NCBI RefSeq assembly: GCF_002967765.1
Contig: NZ_PUHY01000010.1
Span: forward strand, 1,054,001-1,118,000
From: Blastopirellula marina
GTDB lineage: Bacteria; Planctomycetota; Planctomycetia; Pirellulales; Pirellulaceae
Direction of reading: 5' to 3'
DNA: 64,000 nucleotides
Position numbers and translations under genes: made by a program. The notes under the pieces were generated by a model. It was given only the letters and a program-made list of their open reading frames with translations, was not told where the DNA came from and searched no databases. This document shows positions 53,463-63,104 of the stretch, piece by piece. Every line of letters begins with the position of its first letter. The stretch's first letter is position 1.

Positions 53463-54863
53463 ATGGCGTCCCGTGATAACCAAGGTCTTCAAATCTCTCT
53501 GATTCTGTTAGTGATGATGGTCGTCGGCCTCGGCATCGTTGCAGGCGTGTTTTACAACGCCAACTCCAAAGCGCAGGCCGACGCGAAGCAAGCGAACAAC
53601 GCGGCTCAAACCGCCCAGTCCTCGCAGCGCGAAGCCATGGCCAATCTCAACCGGTTGAAGGTCATGATCGGCCATACCGAAGAGACCACCATGGAGGAAG
53701 TCGAAACACAGTTCCAAAATGACTTGGCGACTTTCGTGGCGGACGAAAACGGGGCGGCTCCCGAAGAGCAAGCGATGAGCTACCGCAAGATTCCGGTGGA
53801 ACTTCGCAACAAGTACGCCACACTCGAACAACAATTGGCTTCCGCTCGCGAGCAGATCAACACGATCACCGCCGAACGCGATGCCGCTCGCGCTGAGAAA
53901 GATTCGAGCGTGGCTCAGGCCGTCGCCGCTAAGGACGACGCCGAAGCTAAGCTTCGTGATCTGACTGCCAGTTACCATACTGAACGCACCGCGCTGCAAA
54001 ATCAGCAGAAGGAAGTTCTCGCCGCAAAGACCAGCATCGAAGGTCAGGTCGCGCAGGTGAAAGCCACGGCTGCTACCGAAAAGCAGGGCTTTCAGAAGAC
54101 GATCACCGATCAGCAGACTTTAATTGATGGGTTGAAAAAGGTTGCCGCAGACTTGAAGCCACAGCTTGGCGATCGTCCCGATGGTAAGATCGTTTGGTCG
54201 AATCCTCGTGACAAAACCGTGTGGGTGAACCTCGGTTCGGCCGACATGCTGCGTCCGCAGATGACCTTCAGCATCTACCCATTCGGTCAGGAAAGCCTGG
54301 TCGACTCGGAACCGAAGGCCACCATCGAAATCACTCGTATCCACTCGGCTAACCAAGCGGAAGCTCGTATTACGAAGTCGGACGTTGGCAATCCTGTCAT
54401 GCCGGGCGACACGATCTTCACGCCAGTTTGGACTCCAGGTCGCTCCGAGAAATTTGCCATCGTTGGCTTCATTGACCTGGATGGTGACGACAAAGACGAC
54501 AGCAACCAGTTGCGTGACATCATTGAAACAGCTGGTGGCGAAGTGGTTGCCTACGTCGACGACAAGGGTGACATCAAGGGTTCGCTCTCCACAGAAGTTC
54601 GTTACTTGATTCTGGGTGACCGTCCTACGGACAAGACTTCGGAAGGTGGCTTGGCCGCATACACCACGATGAGCGAAACGGCCCGTAATAACGGCGTGGC
54701 CGCGATTCGCGTCGACCAGTTCATCGACTGGGCCGGTTACGTCGGGGCCGAAGAATTGGTTCGCCTGAACGCTGGCTCGCGTCTCGAAGAGTTGGAAGCC
54801 GCCAAGGAAAAGGAAGAAGCTGGCTTCCAGAAGCGTCGTCCAAACGGCAACAGTGCGTTCTAG
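53463..54863 (+). CDS. Coiled-coil membrane protein with C-terminal BRCT-like segment
   Basis: 466 residues, ATG 53463 with AAGGAG upstream. One membrane helix near the N-terminus (ISLILLVMMVVGLGIVAGVF, about 11-30) is followed by Ala/Gln-rich coiled coil (about 33-235; ARAEKDSSVAQAVAAKDDAE; KTITDQQTLIDGLKK). A beta-rich part follows (GKIVWSNPRDKTVWVNLGSA; MTFSIYPFGQ). At about 335-395 KFAIVGFIDLDGDDKDDSNQ, LRDIIETAGGEVVAYVDDKG and VRYLILGDRP have the outline of a BRCT domain. The tail is charged. Topology by the positive-inside rule would put most of the protein outside the cytoplasm. I know of similar planctomycete proteins only as hypothetical. Ends at a strong terminator. Confidence 0.78.
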   Translation: MASRDNQGLQISLILLVMMVVGLGIVAGVFYNANSKAQADAKQANNAAQTAQSSQREAMANLNRLKVMIGHTEETTMEEVETQFQNDLATFVADENGAAPEEQAMSYRKIPVELRNKYATLEQQLASAREQINTITAERDAARAEKDSSVAQAVAAKDDAEAKLRDLTASYHTERTALQNQQKEVLAAKTSIEGQVAQVKATAATEKQGFQKTITDQQTLIDGLKKVAADLKPQLGDRPDGKIVWSNPRDKTVWVNLGSADMLRPQMTFSIYPFGQESLVDSEPKATIEITRIHSANQAEARITKSDVGNPVMPGDTIFTPVWTPGRSEKFAIVGFIDLDGDDKDDSNQLRDIIETAGGEVVAYVDDKGDIKGSLSTEVRYLILGDRPTDKTSEGGLAAYTTMSETARNNGVAAIRVDQFIDWAGYVGAEELVRLNAGSRLEELEAAKEKEEAGFQKRRPNGNSAF

Positions 54864-54892
54864 AAAGATACGCGAACAGCAATCACGAAAAG

Positions 54893-54919
54893 GCCGAAGT
54901 CTTGCACTTCGGCTTTTTT
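54893..54919 (+). terminator. Rho-independent terminator
   Basis: Arms GCCGAAGT (54893-54900) and ACTTCGGC (54906-54913), 5-base loop, then six T (54914-54919). Confidence 0.92.
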
Positions 54920-55091
54920 CATGCGCAGTACCTATTGAAGTTTGCGCCAGCAATCTAATCGGGGCGACCAACGGAAGACCCGGATTCGTGGCAAATCGGC
55001 CCATTGCCATATTGGATTACAGGCGCAGACATCAATAAGCTATAACGAGTCCGGAAAATTTGCTTCTCCTGACATTTGGTAGGGACTGATC

Positions 55092-55412
55092 ATGATTATC
55101 ACGACCGGAAACGACATCGCGGGCTATGAAATTGTTGAGTACTTGGGAGTCGTAAGGGGCATCGTTGTCCGTTCGACGGGAATTGCCCGTGGCCTGATTG
55201 GTGGCCTGCGTTCAATTGGCGGTGGCAACATTCCAGAATATGTCGCCGTCTGCGAAGAAGCTCGGCAACACGCGTACGACCTGATGGTGCAGCATGCGGT
55301 TGAACATGGGGCCGAAGCGGTGATCGCCGTTCGCTACGATGCCACCGAGTTCATGCAGGGTTCGACGGAAGTGTTAGCCTACGGTACGGCCGTGAAGATC
55401 GTCAAAGCCTAG
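55092..55412 (+). CDS. YbjQ/DUF74-family protein
   Basis: 106 residues, ATG 55092 with AGGGA upstream. The complete YbjQ domain is present: IITTGNDIAGYEIVEYLGVV, RGIVVRSTGIARGLIGGLRS, GGGNIPEYVAVCEEARQHAY and HGAEAVIAVRYDATEF. Family members form pentamers and are annotated as putative heavy-metal-binding proteins; their function is not established. Cytoplasmic, single gene. Confidence 0.92.
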   Translation: MIITTGNDIAGYEIVEYLGVVRGIVVRSTGIARGLIGGLRSIGGGNIPEYVAVCEEARQHAYDLMVQHAVEHGAEAVIAVRYDATEFMQGSTEVLAYGTAVKIVKA

Positions 55413-55446
55413 GCAGCATCAACGCACGTCAATTCGCAAAGACGTT

Positions 55447-55911
55447 TTAAGAGATATGGTGCGAATCGCTGGCGACCGCTTGCTTCCAAAGATGGTATCC
55501 GAAGAGTTCTTCGCCCACTTTCGTTAATTGCTGTTGCGTCTCTTGAAACTTCTCAAGTTGCCCAGCGGAAATCAACAAGCTCGGATCAACAAACAGACTT
55601 GCTGGGTTGGGCAACTGAAGCTCGCGGCTAATCTTGCGTAAGAGCTTGGCATTATTGCTTGTCAGATCATGTTGTTTGCACAGATCGTCGAATAGTCGTT
55701 GCGGGCTTTCCCCTTTCCGCGATTCGTTATCACTCTGCCAACGTGATAGGGCCCAGATCAGCGACGAGATCACCAACACGGCTAACGCCAGGATGATCAT
55801 ATGCGGGATGTTGATCTTGGCATTGTCGGCACGGAAGTGCTCGCCCATGGCCGTGAAATCCACCGGAGCGTCGGCTGCGAAGATGATCAATTGGCATAGT
55901 GCGTTCATCAT
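55447..55911 (-). CDS. Small single-pass membrane protein
   Basis: 154 residues, ATG 55911 (two adjacent ATGs). A weakly hydrophobic start (CQLIIFAADAPVDF) is followed by a clear membrane helix at about 36-55 (PHMIILALAVLVISSLIWAL). The soluble part is helical and charged (SPQRLFDDLCKQHDLTSNNA; LLRKISRELQLPNPASLFVD; KFQETQQQLTKVGEELFGYH). The family is not recognised. It begins 9 bases after the HEAT-repeat gene stop, so the two are almost certainly co-transcribed and may act together. Confidence 0.75.
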   Translation of the reverse strand: MMNALCQLIIFAADAPVDFTAMGEHFRADNAKINIPHMIILALAVLVISSLIWALSRWQSDNESRKGESPQRLFDDLCKQHDLTSNNAKLLRKISRELQLPNPASLFVDPSLLISAGQLEKFQETQQQLTKVGEELFGYHLWKQAVASDSHHIS

Positions 55912-55920
55912 GCGATCCTT

Positions 55921-57600
55921 CTAATGGGCAGCCGCCGAGGGATCGATGGATGAGACGACCGACTTGGTGCCGGCAATCTTGCGGAGACTTGCTTCCGCAT
56001 TCTCACGCACTCGCACGTTGCGATCCAACATGGCTTCCTTCAAGGCAGCCACGACCGCCGAGGAATGACACTTGGCAAGCAATTTGGCTGCCTCTGCTCG
56101 GAGGAAATAGTCGTCGTGCTTAAGCGCTTTGATCAGGTCGGCTTCCATATCGAGATGGTTGTCCATGACCTCGATCATCTTCAAAGCTCGTAAGCGACGC
56201 GAACTTGCTTCGCTGGTTAACTCTGCAGCGAGGAGCCGTTGGGTATTACCATCGATTCCACGAACCATACGCCCGGTATTCATCCGCGCTTCAGGATTCA
56301 TTTTGTCGAAGGCAGCCAGGTAACGTGGGAAATTGAATTCCGCCAATGCCCGACGAACCGTATCTTGCACGATCAACTGGGGACTATCGAGATGTTGCAA
56401 CAACAACTTGATCGCCCCAGGAATGCCGCGTGGTCGCAGTTGCCGCAAGGCCTCAGCCCGGACGGCGGAGTTCGGATCGCTGACGGCTTCCAGAATCATT
56501 TCGTTGGTTTGCGCATCGACATAGCTGGCCAGTTCCTCAAGGGCCGCAAGGCGCCCTGACGAATGTCCTGAATTGGCCATCAACACCAGCAAGTTGTAAA
56601 GCCGTTCCGAACCAATCGATGTCGCCATGGCCATATGAACGGCCGCCGCTTGCTGCAATCCGTTTAGTTTGTCGAGAACTTTGCAGTGCTCTTCCGCCCA
56701 AGCCACTTTCGACAGCTTGGCCAGATTACGACGCGTATCATCGCTCAAGGTCCCTTGCAACCGCGTCGTCAGTTCCGACATGAACGCAGGATCGTGACGC
56801 AGCCCCACGATATTAAGGACTGGCAGCGCGGGATGTAGATCGGTCAGCGTACCTAGCACCAAGTCAATGATCTCAGGCCGGGTACTGTGACGAAGAAAGC
56901 GAATGATCGAGGAATGGGCAGGGTGCTTGGTGTTGTTCCAAGCTTCTCGCAACAATTGGTTCTCACGAGTCACTAACACCAGGAACGATTCGAGGATCGC
57001 GAGCGATTCGTGTTGCTCGTAATGCCGAATACAATCGCCAAGCGATTCGATCGCACGTCCGCGAACAGCTTCGGCGGCTCCCATTCGTTCGTCAGTGTTT
57101 CTCAGTTCTTTCCGCAGATTCGCCGCAAGGTTGATGAGCGTACTGCCGGCCGATTCGTGATGCACGTGATTTGTATCGCGAACGATCATCACCAGGGACG
57201 GTATTAGTTCGTATTCGTAGACCTGACCTAAGATCTCGAGACCTAGCTTAAAGTCCGCTTGATCGTTGGACTGAATGAGCTCGCGCAGGGCGATCTCTAA
57301 TGAAATGCCAGACAGTTCAATCCAACTCTTCTGAACGGGAGTGAATTGTCGCCAACGCTGCACGATCGCTCGCTGAGCGACGGCATGGCGTTGATGTAAT
57401 AGAGAGGATAATGCGGATTCGCGGATGTCGGAGTAAGGAGAGTCGAGCGCATCAACGAGCACCGGGACAGCCGCATAGTTGTCCGTTCTGGCAAACAGTT
57501 GAAAAGTCTTTTCGATTCCGGATGGCACTCTCAGATTCCCAATACGCTTCAGGTCGAGTCCAGCATTCATTGCCAGCCAAGTACGCAAGATGCGCACCAT
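55921..57600 (-). CDS. HEAT-repeat protein
   Basis: 559 residues from ATG 57600, AGG 9 bases upstream; the frame is open to 57798 but without coding character. It is built of helical HEAT/PBS-type repeats, for example AAVPVLVDALDSPYSDIRES, ILEAVSDPNSAVRAEALRQL, LLQHLDSPQLIVQDTVRRAL, LIKALKHDDYFLRAEAAKLL and ALKEAMLDRNVRVRENAEAS. No catalytic motif, signal peptide or membrane helix. Such solenoids act as protein-binding scaffolds. It is tightly linked to the small membrane protein at 55447, which could anchor it. Confidence 0.85.
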   Translation of the reverse strand: MVRILRTWLAMNAGLDLKRIGNLRVPSGIEKTFQLFARTDNYAAVPVLVDALDSPYSDIRESALSSLLHQRHAVAQRAIVQRWRQFTPVQKSWIELSGISLEIALRELIQSNDQADFKLGLEILGQVYEYELIPSLVMIVRDTNHVHHESAGSTLINLAANLRKELRNTDERMGAAEAVRGRAIESLGDCIRHYEQHESLAILESFLVLVTRENQLLREAWNNTKHPAHSSIIRFLRHSTRPEIIDLVLGTLTDLHPALPVLNIVGLRHDPAFMSELTTRLQGTLSDDTRRNLAKLSKVAWAEEHCKVLDKLNGLQQAAAVHMAMATSIGSERLYNLLVLMANSGHSSGRLAALEELASYVDAQTNEMILEAVSDPNSAVRAEALRQLRPRGIPGAIKLLLQHLDSPQLIVQDTVRRALAEFNFPRYLAAFDKMNPEARMNTGRMVRGIDGNTQRLLAAELTSEASSRRLRALKMIEVMDNHLDMEADLIKALKHDDYFLRAEAAKLLAKCHSSAVVAALKEAMLDRNVRVRENAEASLRKIAGTKSVVSSIDPSAAAH

Positions 57601-57874
57601 GACGACTACCTGAAAATTTAGTTTTCGCCTCAGGGAAAGAGATTGCGAAACGTGGTTAATTCGTGATCCCCTAAGGGGAAAGCCCGCGCAATCGGCATAA
57701 CCGGAACAACAAATGACCGTAACGGGTAGTGAATCCCCCGTGCGACAAGCATGTGTAGGCATGCACTGTCGAATGCCCCCCGTTTTGCAGGGCATCACTA
57801 GTGCATGAAGAGATCTTCCGAACAGGCTTCGGCACCCGCAAAACGTAAAGTAAGACTGTGGAAGTCGGCACTAA

Positions 57875-59197
57875 TTAGATATTGAACTGCCGCAGAATCA
57901 GGTCACAGACATCCGTATCGGCCATCGGTGTTTCGGGATAAACGCCTGGCTGGTTGGAAAGTAAGACGCCGCGTTGAGCGTCGGTAGCTGCTGGGGCACC
58001 GTGCGAGCCCTTCACGAGCGTCGCATCGAGTGGAATCGAGCGAGTCGCCATGTCGACGTGCAGTTCAACCGGATCGTATCCTGGCTTGCGATGAATATCG
58101 ACGGTGCGAGCAAACTTCGGAGCCCGAGCGTCATCCAGCCAGTAGTAATAGGCCTGCCAGCTATTGGCCGTCGAAACCAAAACGACGTCGCCGCTACGTG
58201 GATGATTGAGGAAGTACTTGGCACGATCTTCGCCAGCAAGTACTTCGGCGATTCCAGGTTGACCTTGGAACAGTTCCACCACTTTGGCAATCGTGGCTTC
58301 GTCGGAGTCTTTCACATAGACATGCGATAATTGATGATCCGCCACGGCAAACGCATCACTGCCGGGATAGTCGATCAGTTCGCCTTCTTCGCCGTCGTTG
58401 ATCTTCACCAAACCCGCTTCCCGTAACACGCGGTTGGGGTAGGTCACATGATCGACAGGGACGATCGTGTATTCGCTGGCAATCAGAATCAACACGTCGT
58501 CACCGTAAGCTTCTTTCAAGCCGGAAAACATTTCGCCTAGTACGACGTCCAATTCGGCCACCGCTTTCATCGCGGGCTCGCTATCGGGGCCAAGCTTCTG
58601 GGCTTGGTAATCGAGGTGGGGCAAATAGATGTAGAAGAAATTCGGCTTATGTTTCTTCGCAGTCAGAACGGCCGTGTCCGCGATCCATTTTGTAGAAGGG
58701 ATCGACGCTAAAGGTCCCCAGAAGAATTTCAGCGGGAAGTGGTCGAATTCGGCGAGTAGTTCTCCGTAATATTCGGTTGGCCGTGTGTAACACCACAGCG
58801 ATTCACTTCCGTCGGGATTATGAACTGGAGCCGGCATGCAGACATAGTCGGCATTGCAACGCTTGCTCAACATCGGGAACCACACAGCCGATGTGATCGA
58901 GGGATCATGCTGCTTAAGCGTGTCCCAGATCTGCGGACGCTGGATGGCTTCGTTCCCCATCGTCCACAATTCGACTTTCCCCTTCTCGCGATCGTACCAA
59001 CCGTTGGCGACCACACCATGATCGACCGGGAGCATGCCGGTCATGATGTTGGTTTCTACGCATAGCGTAACCGCGGGAAAGCTCGGCACCAACGGAGCTT
59101 GATCACCTTCCTTGGTCAAGGCTGCCAGGTTCGGCATGTGAGCGACATCAGAAGCGCGAAGTCCGGGGATGGAGAGAAGGACAACGTTGTCGGCCAT
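57875..59197 (-). CDS. eboF: Alkaline-phosphatase-superfamily phosphodiesterase, EboF-like
   Basis: 440 residues, ATG 59197. Type I phosphodiesterase/nucleotide pyrophosphatase fold. The catalytic Thr region reads PSFPAVTLCVETNIMTGMLP then VDHGVVANGWYD; other segments are FFYIYLPHLDYQAQKLGPDS, DHQLSHVYVKD and GSHGAP near the C-terminus (metal-ligand His). The usual first Asp motif (VDGxR-like) reads SIPGLRASD, so one metal ligand may be absent. In the ebo cluster of cyanobacteria, EboF is a protein of this superfamily. Together with the two upstream genes on the same strand this supports an ebo assignment. Role inferred from cluster context. Confidence 0.75.
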   Translation of the reverse strand: MADNVVLLSIPGLRASDVAHMPNLAALTKEGDQAPLVPSFPAVTLCVETNIMTGMLPVDHGVVANGWYDREKGKVELWTMGNEAIQRPQIWDTLKQHDPSITSAVWFPMLSKRCNADYVCMPAPVHNPDGSESLWCYTRPTEYYGELLAEFDHFPLKFFWGPLASIPSTKWIADTAVLTAKKHKPNFFYIYLPHLDYQAQKLGPDSEPAMKAVAELDVVLGEMFSGLKEAYGDDVLILIASEYTIVPVDHVTYPNRVLREAGLVKINDGEEGELIDYPGSDAFAVADHQLSHVYVKDSDEATIAKVVELFQGQPGIAEVLAGEDRAKYFLNHPRSGDVVLVSTANSWQAYYYWLDDARAPKFARTVDIHRKPGYDPVELHVDMATRSIPLDATLVKGSHGAPAATDAQRGVLLSNQPGVYPETPMADTDVCDLILRQFNI

Positions 59198-59325
59198 GGG
59201 ATATCACTCGCTAGGAAAGTTGTGGGCAGGTCAATCTTGAATGAGGATTATGCCACTCTACCCCGAGACACAATCGGAGGAAACCAGGAGTCCCTACCGT
59301 GCGGGGTCACGGAAAACCGAGAGCG

Positions 59326-60162
59326 TTACGGCATCAGTGGCTTCAAGAAGTCGAACGACTTTCGGGCCATGTTCGGGCCATCGTGACTGTGTCGACTTAG
59401 TTCGACGTTGATGGGCCCCTGGTAGTCGATTTCCTGCAAGGTTTTGAAAATTGGCGGAAAATCAATCTCACCCTCACCAAAGGGAAGATGCTCGTGAACG
59501 CCCTTTTTCATGTCTTCAATATGAATGTTGACCAGGCGATCGGCATAACGGCGCAGGTAATCGGAAATCGGCGTTTCACCCTGGCAGTGGAGGTGACCGA
59601 TATCGATTGTCAGTTGAAAGTTGGGAGAGTCGATGCGTTCTTGCAATTGATCGAACTTATCCATGGTATCGATCAGCATCCCCGGCTCCGGCTCGAAACC
59701 AATGACAACATCACGATCGGCTGCGTAGTCGAGGACAGGCTCTAAGGAAGCAACCAAACGATCCATCGCGGCTTCTTCAGAAATATCGTCCAAGAGCCGG
59801 CCCGACCAAACTGAAACGCAATCGCTTTTCAGCGTTTGGGCGGTGTCGATGCAGTGCCGCATGAACTCGTACCGCAGATCGCGTCCTTTGGGATCGGGGC
59901 TAATGAAAGTCGGTTCGTGTTTGATTCGGGGATTGAGTAGGAAGCGTGCCCCCGTCTCTACCACGTTTCGCATCTTGGCTTCTTCCAGCGACTTGGCCAA
60001 CAAGTCGACTTGGCGCGTGGCGAGGTACGTGTTGCCAAAGGGAGTCAACGTCATGTGATCGATCGTCAGAGCAATCGCGGAATAACCGATCTCGGCCAGA
60101 ACCTCGACGGCGTCGAAGGGATCGTGATGCGCGAGTCCGTTCGTGTTATATCCCAGGATCAT
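59326..60162 (-). CDS. eboE: Xylose-isomerase-like TIM-barrel protein, EboE-like
   Basis: 278 residues from ATG 60162 (MILGYNTNGLAHHDPFDAVE); the frame is open to 60210. It has the sugar phosphate isomerase/AP endonuclease-2 barrel: LAEIGYSAIALTIDHMTL, DCVSVWSGRLLDD, VVIGFEPEPGMLIDT (metal Glu), FQLTIDIGHLHCQGETPISD (Asp/His), LVNIHIEDMKKGVHEHLPFG (His/Asp) and GPINVELSRHSHDG (Glu). Metal ligands are complete, so it is probably an active isomerase or epimerase. Substrate unknown; ebo context suggests a secondary-metabolite or periplasmic precursor pathway. 128 bases before eboF, 81 bases after eboC. Confidence 0.75.
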   Translation of the reverse strand: MILGYNTNGLAHHDPFDAVEVLAEIGYSAIALTIDHMTLTPFGNTYLATRQVDLLAKSLEEAKMRNVVETGARFLLNPRIKHEPTFISPDPKGRDLRYEFMRHCIDTAQTLKSDCVSVWSGRLLDDISEEAAMDRLVASLEPVLDYAADRDVVIGFEPEPGMLIDTMDKFDQLQERIDSPNFQLTIDIGHLHCQGETPISDYLRRYADRLVNIHIEDMKKGVHEHLPFGEGEIDFPPIFKTLQEIDYQGPINVELSRHSHDGPNMARKSFDFLKPLMP

Positions 60163-60243
60163 TCCGAATCGTACCTTCAACCTTTGCGGGTGGCTGTTCC
60201 CACGCAGCACGCAATGTGTCGTGGGTCGCCAACTTTTTCTTAG

Positions 60244-61254
60244 TTAGGTGGAATACATCCAACGACGCAATCCCAACATCGGTAGCAGCAGTGCGACAAT
60301 GGTCACTGCCCAAACCGTGCCGCATACCGCTAGGGTAATTGCGGCGTCATAAAAAATCAGAGACAAGATCGCCTGCTTCACAGTCAGTTGCACGTTTTGT
60401 GGCTCGGGACGCGTGATCGCAATGACCGCTCTTCGGGCCAACACCAGGCTTAATAATACCAAAATGCCCCAAAAACCGGATGGCGTAAGATACCTCAATC
60501 CCACCACCGAAGGTTCAACCGCTGGCAACGCGGCCAACATCCCGATTCCTGCCAGCATTAAAAGCGCGCCAGCGATCAACATTCGCTGATCACTTGCCAC
60601 GGCCTCGGTACGGGCAAACCACGTTACACCAACGATGTAGAGCCCGATTCCGCCAGCGAAAAGCAGCTGTCCCGAATCGTAGCCGAAAACCTGCCAGCTG
60701 GTTTCCAGTGGAAGCTCCTGGGCCAGGCTCATCCCGAGCAAAATATTGAAGAAGCGACAGCTCCCCATGATCCACGGGGCCAGCGCCGTTCGCTTTAAGA
60801 CGGCATCGTAGGCGATCACGCACGCCGAAAGCACGACTGCCACCACACCACCACGCCACGGGATTGCGGCGGATTCAACGTAAACGTAGCCCCCCAGCAG
60901 TGCAAACAAGCACCCACCGATGATCATTCCGTAAGCGATCGCCAATGCGGCCTTTGCGGAAATTGCCCCAGATGGGATCGGACGATATGGTCGCTGCTGG
61001 GCATCAATCTCGCGATCGTGGTAGTCGTTCAGCACCATCCCAGCCGAATAGATCAAACTCGATGCGGCGAGCAGACAAACCAGTTCGACAGGAAAATCGA
61101 TTCCCGTTGACTGTTGGCTCGAGTAAAACGAGACAACGAAGAACCCAGCCAAGATGTCAGACCACGCCGTAAATAAGTTCGGCAAACGGCACAACTTACA
61201 GAACGCCAACCAGGGGGGATCGAGCGTGGCTTCAGGTTGCTTGTTTTCTTCCAA
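60244..61254 (-). CDS. eboC: UbiA-family prenyltransferase-like membrane protein, EboC-like
   Basis: 336 residues from TTG 61254; no better start is near. Multi-pass UbiA fold with the first Asp-rich motif (VLNDYHDREIDAQQRPYRPI) that binds Mg-prenyl diphosphate, and a second region (YDAVLKRTALAPWIMGSCRF then FNILLGMS). The GxCRxxNxLLGMS-type segment is characteristic of EboC. N-terminus carries CRLPNLFTAWSDILAGFFV. Inner membrane. In Nostoc the ebo cluster is needed to move a scytonemin precursor to the periplasm; here no scytonemin genes are visible. Likely first gene of a C-E-F operon. Confidence 0.8.
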   Translation of the reverse strand: MEENKQPEATLDPPWLAFCKLCRLPNLFTAWSDILAGFFVVSFYSSQQSTGIDFPVELVCLLAASSLIYSAGMVLNDYHDREIDAQQRPYRPIPSGAISAKAALAIAYGMIIGGCLFALLGGYVYVESAAIPWRGGVVAVVLSACVIAYDAVLKRTALAPWIMGSCRFFNILLGMSLAQELPLETSWQVFGYDSGQLLFAGGIGLYIVGVTWFARTEAVASDQRMLIAGALLMLAGIGMLAALPAVEPSVVGLRYLTPSGFWGILVLLSLVLARRAVIAITRPEPQNVQLTVKQAILSLIFYDAAITLAVCGTVWAVTIVALLLPMLGLRRWMYST

Positions 61255-61390
61255 GATGGCGATCTTCTACAGAATCTCTAGCGGCATGAGGTGACGAGAC
61301 CGCTGATTGTACGTTTTACCGGAAGCAGCGTCGAGAATGCTCACCCCCTGCAGTCCTCGATCCGATGCCGAATTTGACACAAAAAAGAAA

Positions 61391-61424
61391 AGAACCCTGT
61401 GCCGGGCGATTGACACAGGGTTCT
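61391..61424 (-). terminator. Rho-independent terminator after clpX
   Basis: Arms AGAACCCTGTG (61391-61401) and CACAGGGTTCT (61414-61424), 12-base loop, then TTTCTTTTTT on the minus strand. Confidence 0.9.
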
Positions 61425-61456
61425 GTCGGAGAGGAGGGGGAAAGCAGGTAGTGTTC

Positions 61457-62746
61457 TTACGCGCTCTTCGTTTCAGGCATCTTGAAGAGTTTCTCGCGTC
61501 CTTCCACGATTTCTCGGGTGATGGAGTAGTTCGAGCCAGGCTCTTGTTCGGGCAGGTCGAACATGATGTCGAGCATGACCGATTCGATGATCGATCGCAG
61601 ACCACGAGCACCGGTTCCCTTGGCCAGGGCACGCTGAGCAATCGCTTCGACCGCTTCGTCGGTGAACTGCAACTCGGCGTTTTCCATCTCGAACAGCGTT
61701 TGATACTGTTTGATCAACGCGTTCTTCGGTTCGGTCAGCACACTCTTCAAAGCGGGCAAGTCGAGTGGTTCGAGCGAGGCAACCATTGGCAAACGACCGA
61801 CCAATTCCGGAATCAAGCCGAACTCGAGCACGTCGTCGCTGGTTACGTTTCGCATCAGTTCAGCAGCATCGGCTTCCGACTTGAAACCGGAAGCTTGGCC
61901 GAAGCCAATGCTCTTGCGACCCATACGTCGGCGGACGATGTCTTCAATGCCCACAAACGTTCCGCCACAGATGAACAGAATGTTGCTGGTATCGATTTGG
62001 ATGTATTGCTGCTCAGGATGCTTACGTCCCCCTTGCGGTGGAACATTCGCAACGGTCCCTTCCAACATTTTCAACAACGCTTGCTGGACACCTTCGCCTG
62101 AGACGTCGCGAGTGATCGAGACATTGCTCGAGGTCTTGCCGATCTTGTCGATTTCATCGATGTACAGAATCCCGCGTTGGGCGGCTTCGACATCGAAATC
62201 AGCAGCGTGCAGCAACTTCAGTAGCAGGTTTTCAACGTCTTCACCGACGTAGCCTGCCTCGGTTAGCGTGGTGGCATCGCCAATCGCGAACGGCACGTTC
62301 AGGATGCGAGCCAAGGTGCGAGCCATCAAGGTCTTACCGCTACCGGTCGGACCGACCAGCATGATGTTCGACTTTTCGATTTCGACATCAGAGCCTTCGT
62401 GGCCGACAACCAATCGCTTGTAGTGGTTGTGAACGGCAACCGACAAGACCTTCTTTGCCCCGTCTTGACCAATGACGTATTCGTCCAGGTTGGCCATGAT
62501 TTCGCGTGGGCTGGGGATCTTATTGAACAGTTTGTTCCCAGCACCGCGACGGCGGTTTTCTTTTTCGAGGATCTCTTTGCACAGATCGATGCACTCGCCA
62601 CAGATGTATACGTTGTTGTAGACATCTCCGGGTCCTTCGACCAATGGGCCTACCTCGCGGTAGTTCCGACGACAGAACGAGCAGAACGCATTTTTCTTGT
62701 TGGTGCTATTATGGCGAGTTCCACCAACATCATTTCCTGCGGGCAT
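61457..62746 (-). CDS. clpX: ATP-dependent Clp protease ATPase subunit ClpX
   Basis: 429 residues, ATG 62746. The N-terminal zinc-binding domain has two Cys pairs ([25 protein letters not shown]). The AAA+ domain shows [20 protein letters not shown] (Walker A), [20 protein letters not shown] (GYVG pore loop), [14 protein letters not shown] (Walker B), [10 protein letters not shown] region and [18 protein letters not shown] (sensor). The C-terminal sensor-2 region has [20 protein letters not shown]. It unfolds tagged proteins and feeds them to ClpP. Neither clpP nor tig is adjacent, unlike in many bacteria. Strong terminator follows. Confidence 0.97.
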   Translation of the reverse strand: MPAGNDVGGTRHNSTNKKNAFCSFCRRNYREVGPLVEGPGDVYNNVYICGECIDLCKEILEKENRRRGAGNKLFNKIPSPREIMANLDEYVIGQDGAKKVLSVAVHNHYKRLVVGHEGSDVEIEKSNIMLVGPTGSGKTLMARTLARILNVPFAIGDATTLTEAGYVGEDVENLLLKLLHAADFDVEAAQRGILYIDEIDKIGKTSSNVSITRDVSGEGVQQALLKMLEGTVANVPPQGGRKHPEQQYIQIDTSNILFICGGTFVGIEDIVRRRMGRKSIGFGQASGFKSEADAAELMRNVTSDDVLEFGLIPELVGRLPMVASLEPLDLPALKSVLTEPKNALIKQYQTLFEMENAELQFTDEAVEAIAQRALAKGTGARGLRSIIESVMLDIMFDLPEQEPGSNYSITREIVEGREKLFKMPETKSA

Positions 62747-63104
62747 GAATTACTCCTTTCGGCTTCGCTTGGAACAGCGTCTGGCGGCGGTCACTGTTGA
62801 GGCATCTCTCGTGTTGCTATGCCGGCCAGGCTGTTGTTATTTCCACGTGCTGCTCGACTGGCCATGGCTTATCGAAGCCGTCTGGCCTGGGGGCATCCTT
62901 GTCCGCAAAGAGTTCGAGCCGTATTGTCTTCAGCCTTCGGACGATTAGCAGTGGCTACGTCCTCAACTGATACCGCTTCGCATGGGCGAAGAGAGAGTTG
63001 CTATCAACTCTCATTTGGTTGGCCTCCCAGGCACCACACCTCGCTCTACGAAACATTGTTTTGGTTTGTGCGAGTAGTTTTCGCAAAAACCGGACAACTT
63101 CCCC
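62747..63104. other. Intergenic region upstream of clpX
   Basis: 358 bases, presumably carrying the clpX promoter. No gene, strong hairpin or RNA recognised; short frames here are not convincing. Confidence 0.5.

Noticed and set aside
53295-53492. Minus-strand 65-codon frame upstream of the coiled-coil gene
   Set aside because: TTG start inside the divergent gene, no clear ribosome site and no recognisable family; might be real but not supportable.
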